Source: Mnemiopsis leidyi (lineage: Eukaryota > Ctenophora > Tentaculata > Lobata > Bolinopsidae). Taken from it: 42,086 nt of DNA. Below the pieces are notes generated by a model that saw nothing but the letters and a program-made list of their open reading frames with translations, did no database searches and was not told the DNA's origin. This document shows, in pieces, positions 42,068 to 42,086 of this stretch (positions are counted from its first letter, which is position 1; each line of letters begins with the position of its first letter). Location of the stretch: NCBI GenBank assembly GCA_000226015.1, contig JH152794.1:61997-104082 (forward strand), read 5' to 3'. The translations under genes and the position numbers were made by a program.

Positions 42068-42086
42068 TGTGTGTGTGTCGTCGTCG
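42003..42086 (+). repeat. (GT)n microsatellite with terminal GTC repeat
   Basis: Long GT run starting right after the exon 5 donor of DNAJB12 and ending in CGTCGTCG at the window edge. Confidence 0.95.

Overview
The window is eukaryotic and almost certainly metazoan. The genes are split by GT-AG introns, the secreted proteins use animal extracellular modules (Ig, Kazal, von Willebrand D, C8, sushi), there is a seven-transmembrane receptor, and there is an LRRC56 homologue, a protein tied to motile cilia. Decayed mariner and LINE copies are present. Two N runs (14483-14858 and 27068-27077) show this is a draft scaffold. A non-bilaterian marine animal would fit, but I cannot place the species from this sequence.

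Layout. 1-2000: upstream DNA with two E-box + CCAAT modules. 2006-17894 (+): a 17-exon secreted protein of 718 aa with signal peptide, SapA-like, Ig, follistatin/Kazal, Ig, vWD and C8 domains. Its 4.1-kb intron 8 carries a complete intronless GPCR (10478-11689, +). 19070-25853 (-): an LRRC56 homologue of about 633 aa in 10 exons, tail-to-tail with the first gene; one intron holds a small secreted repeat protein on the opposite strand (22974-23357, +). 25861-32248: a gene-poor island with a 30-nt-arm hairpin, a palindrome cluster, a pair of 77-bp direct repeats, a GC-rich repeat mosaic, a LINE reverse-transcriptase fragment and a dead mariner transposase. 32249-36795 (+): an 11-exon TFIIB-family factor (zinc ribbon + cyclin fold, 589 aa). 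36832-36990: an 18-bp array of CACGTG E-boxes. 37624 to the right edge (+): a DNAJB12/14 co-chaperone, cut by the window end. Its first intron contains an opposite-strand secreted gene with two copies of an unassigned domain plus a sushi module (38116-39959, -).

The reading frames were rebuilt by joining exons at GT/AG with matching phase. Complete models close to whole codon numbers, which supports them: 2157 nt for the vWD gene, 1902 nt for LRRC56, 1770 nt for the TFIIB-like gene. The sushi gene is the exception: its third exon needs a one-base correction.

The most unusual signal is that many minisatellites in this window are built on splice junctions. In the vWD gene at least six tandem arrays contain the end of an exon together with its own donor or acceptor, and LRRC56 has a 39-bp triplication of a donor that keeps the frame. 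The arrays multiply splice sites next to the real ones. Nested genes in three introns and repeated CACGTG/CCAAT modules are the other notable themes.
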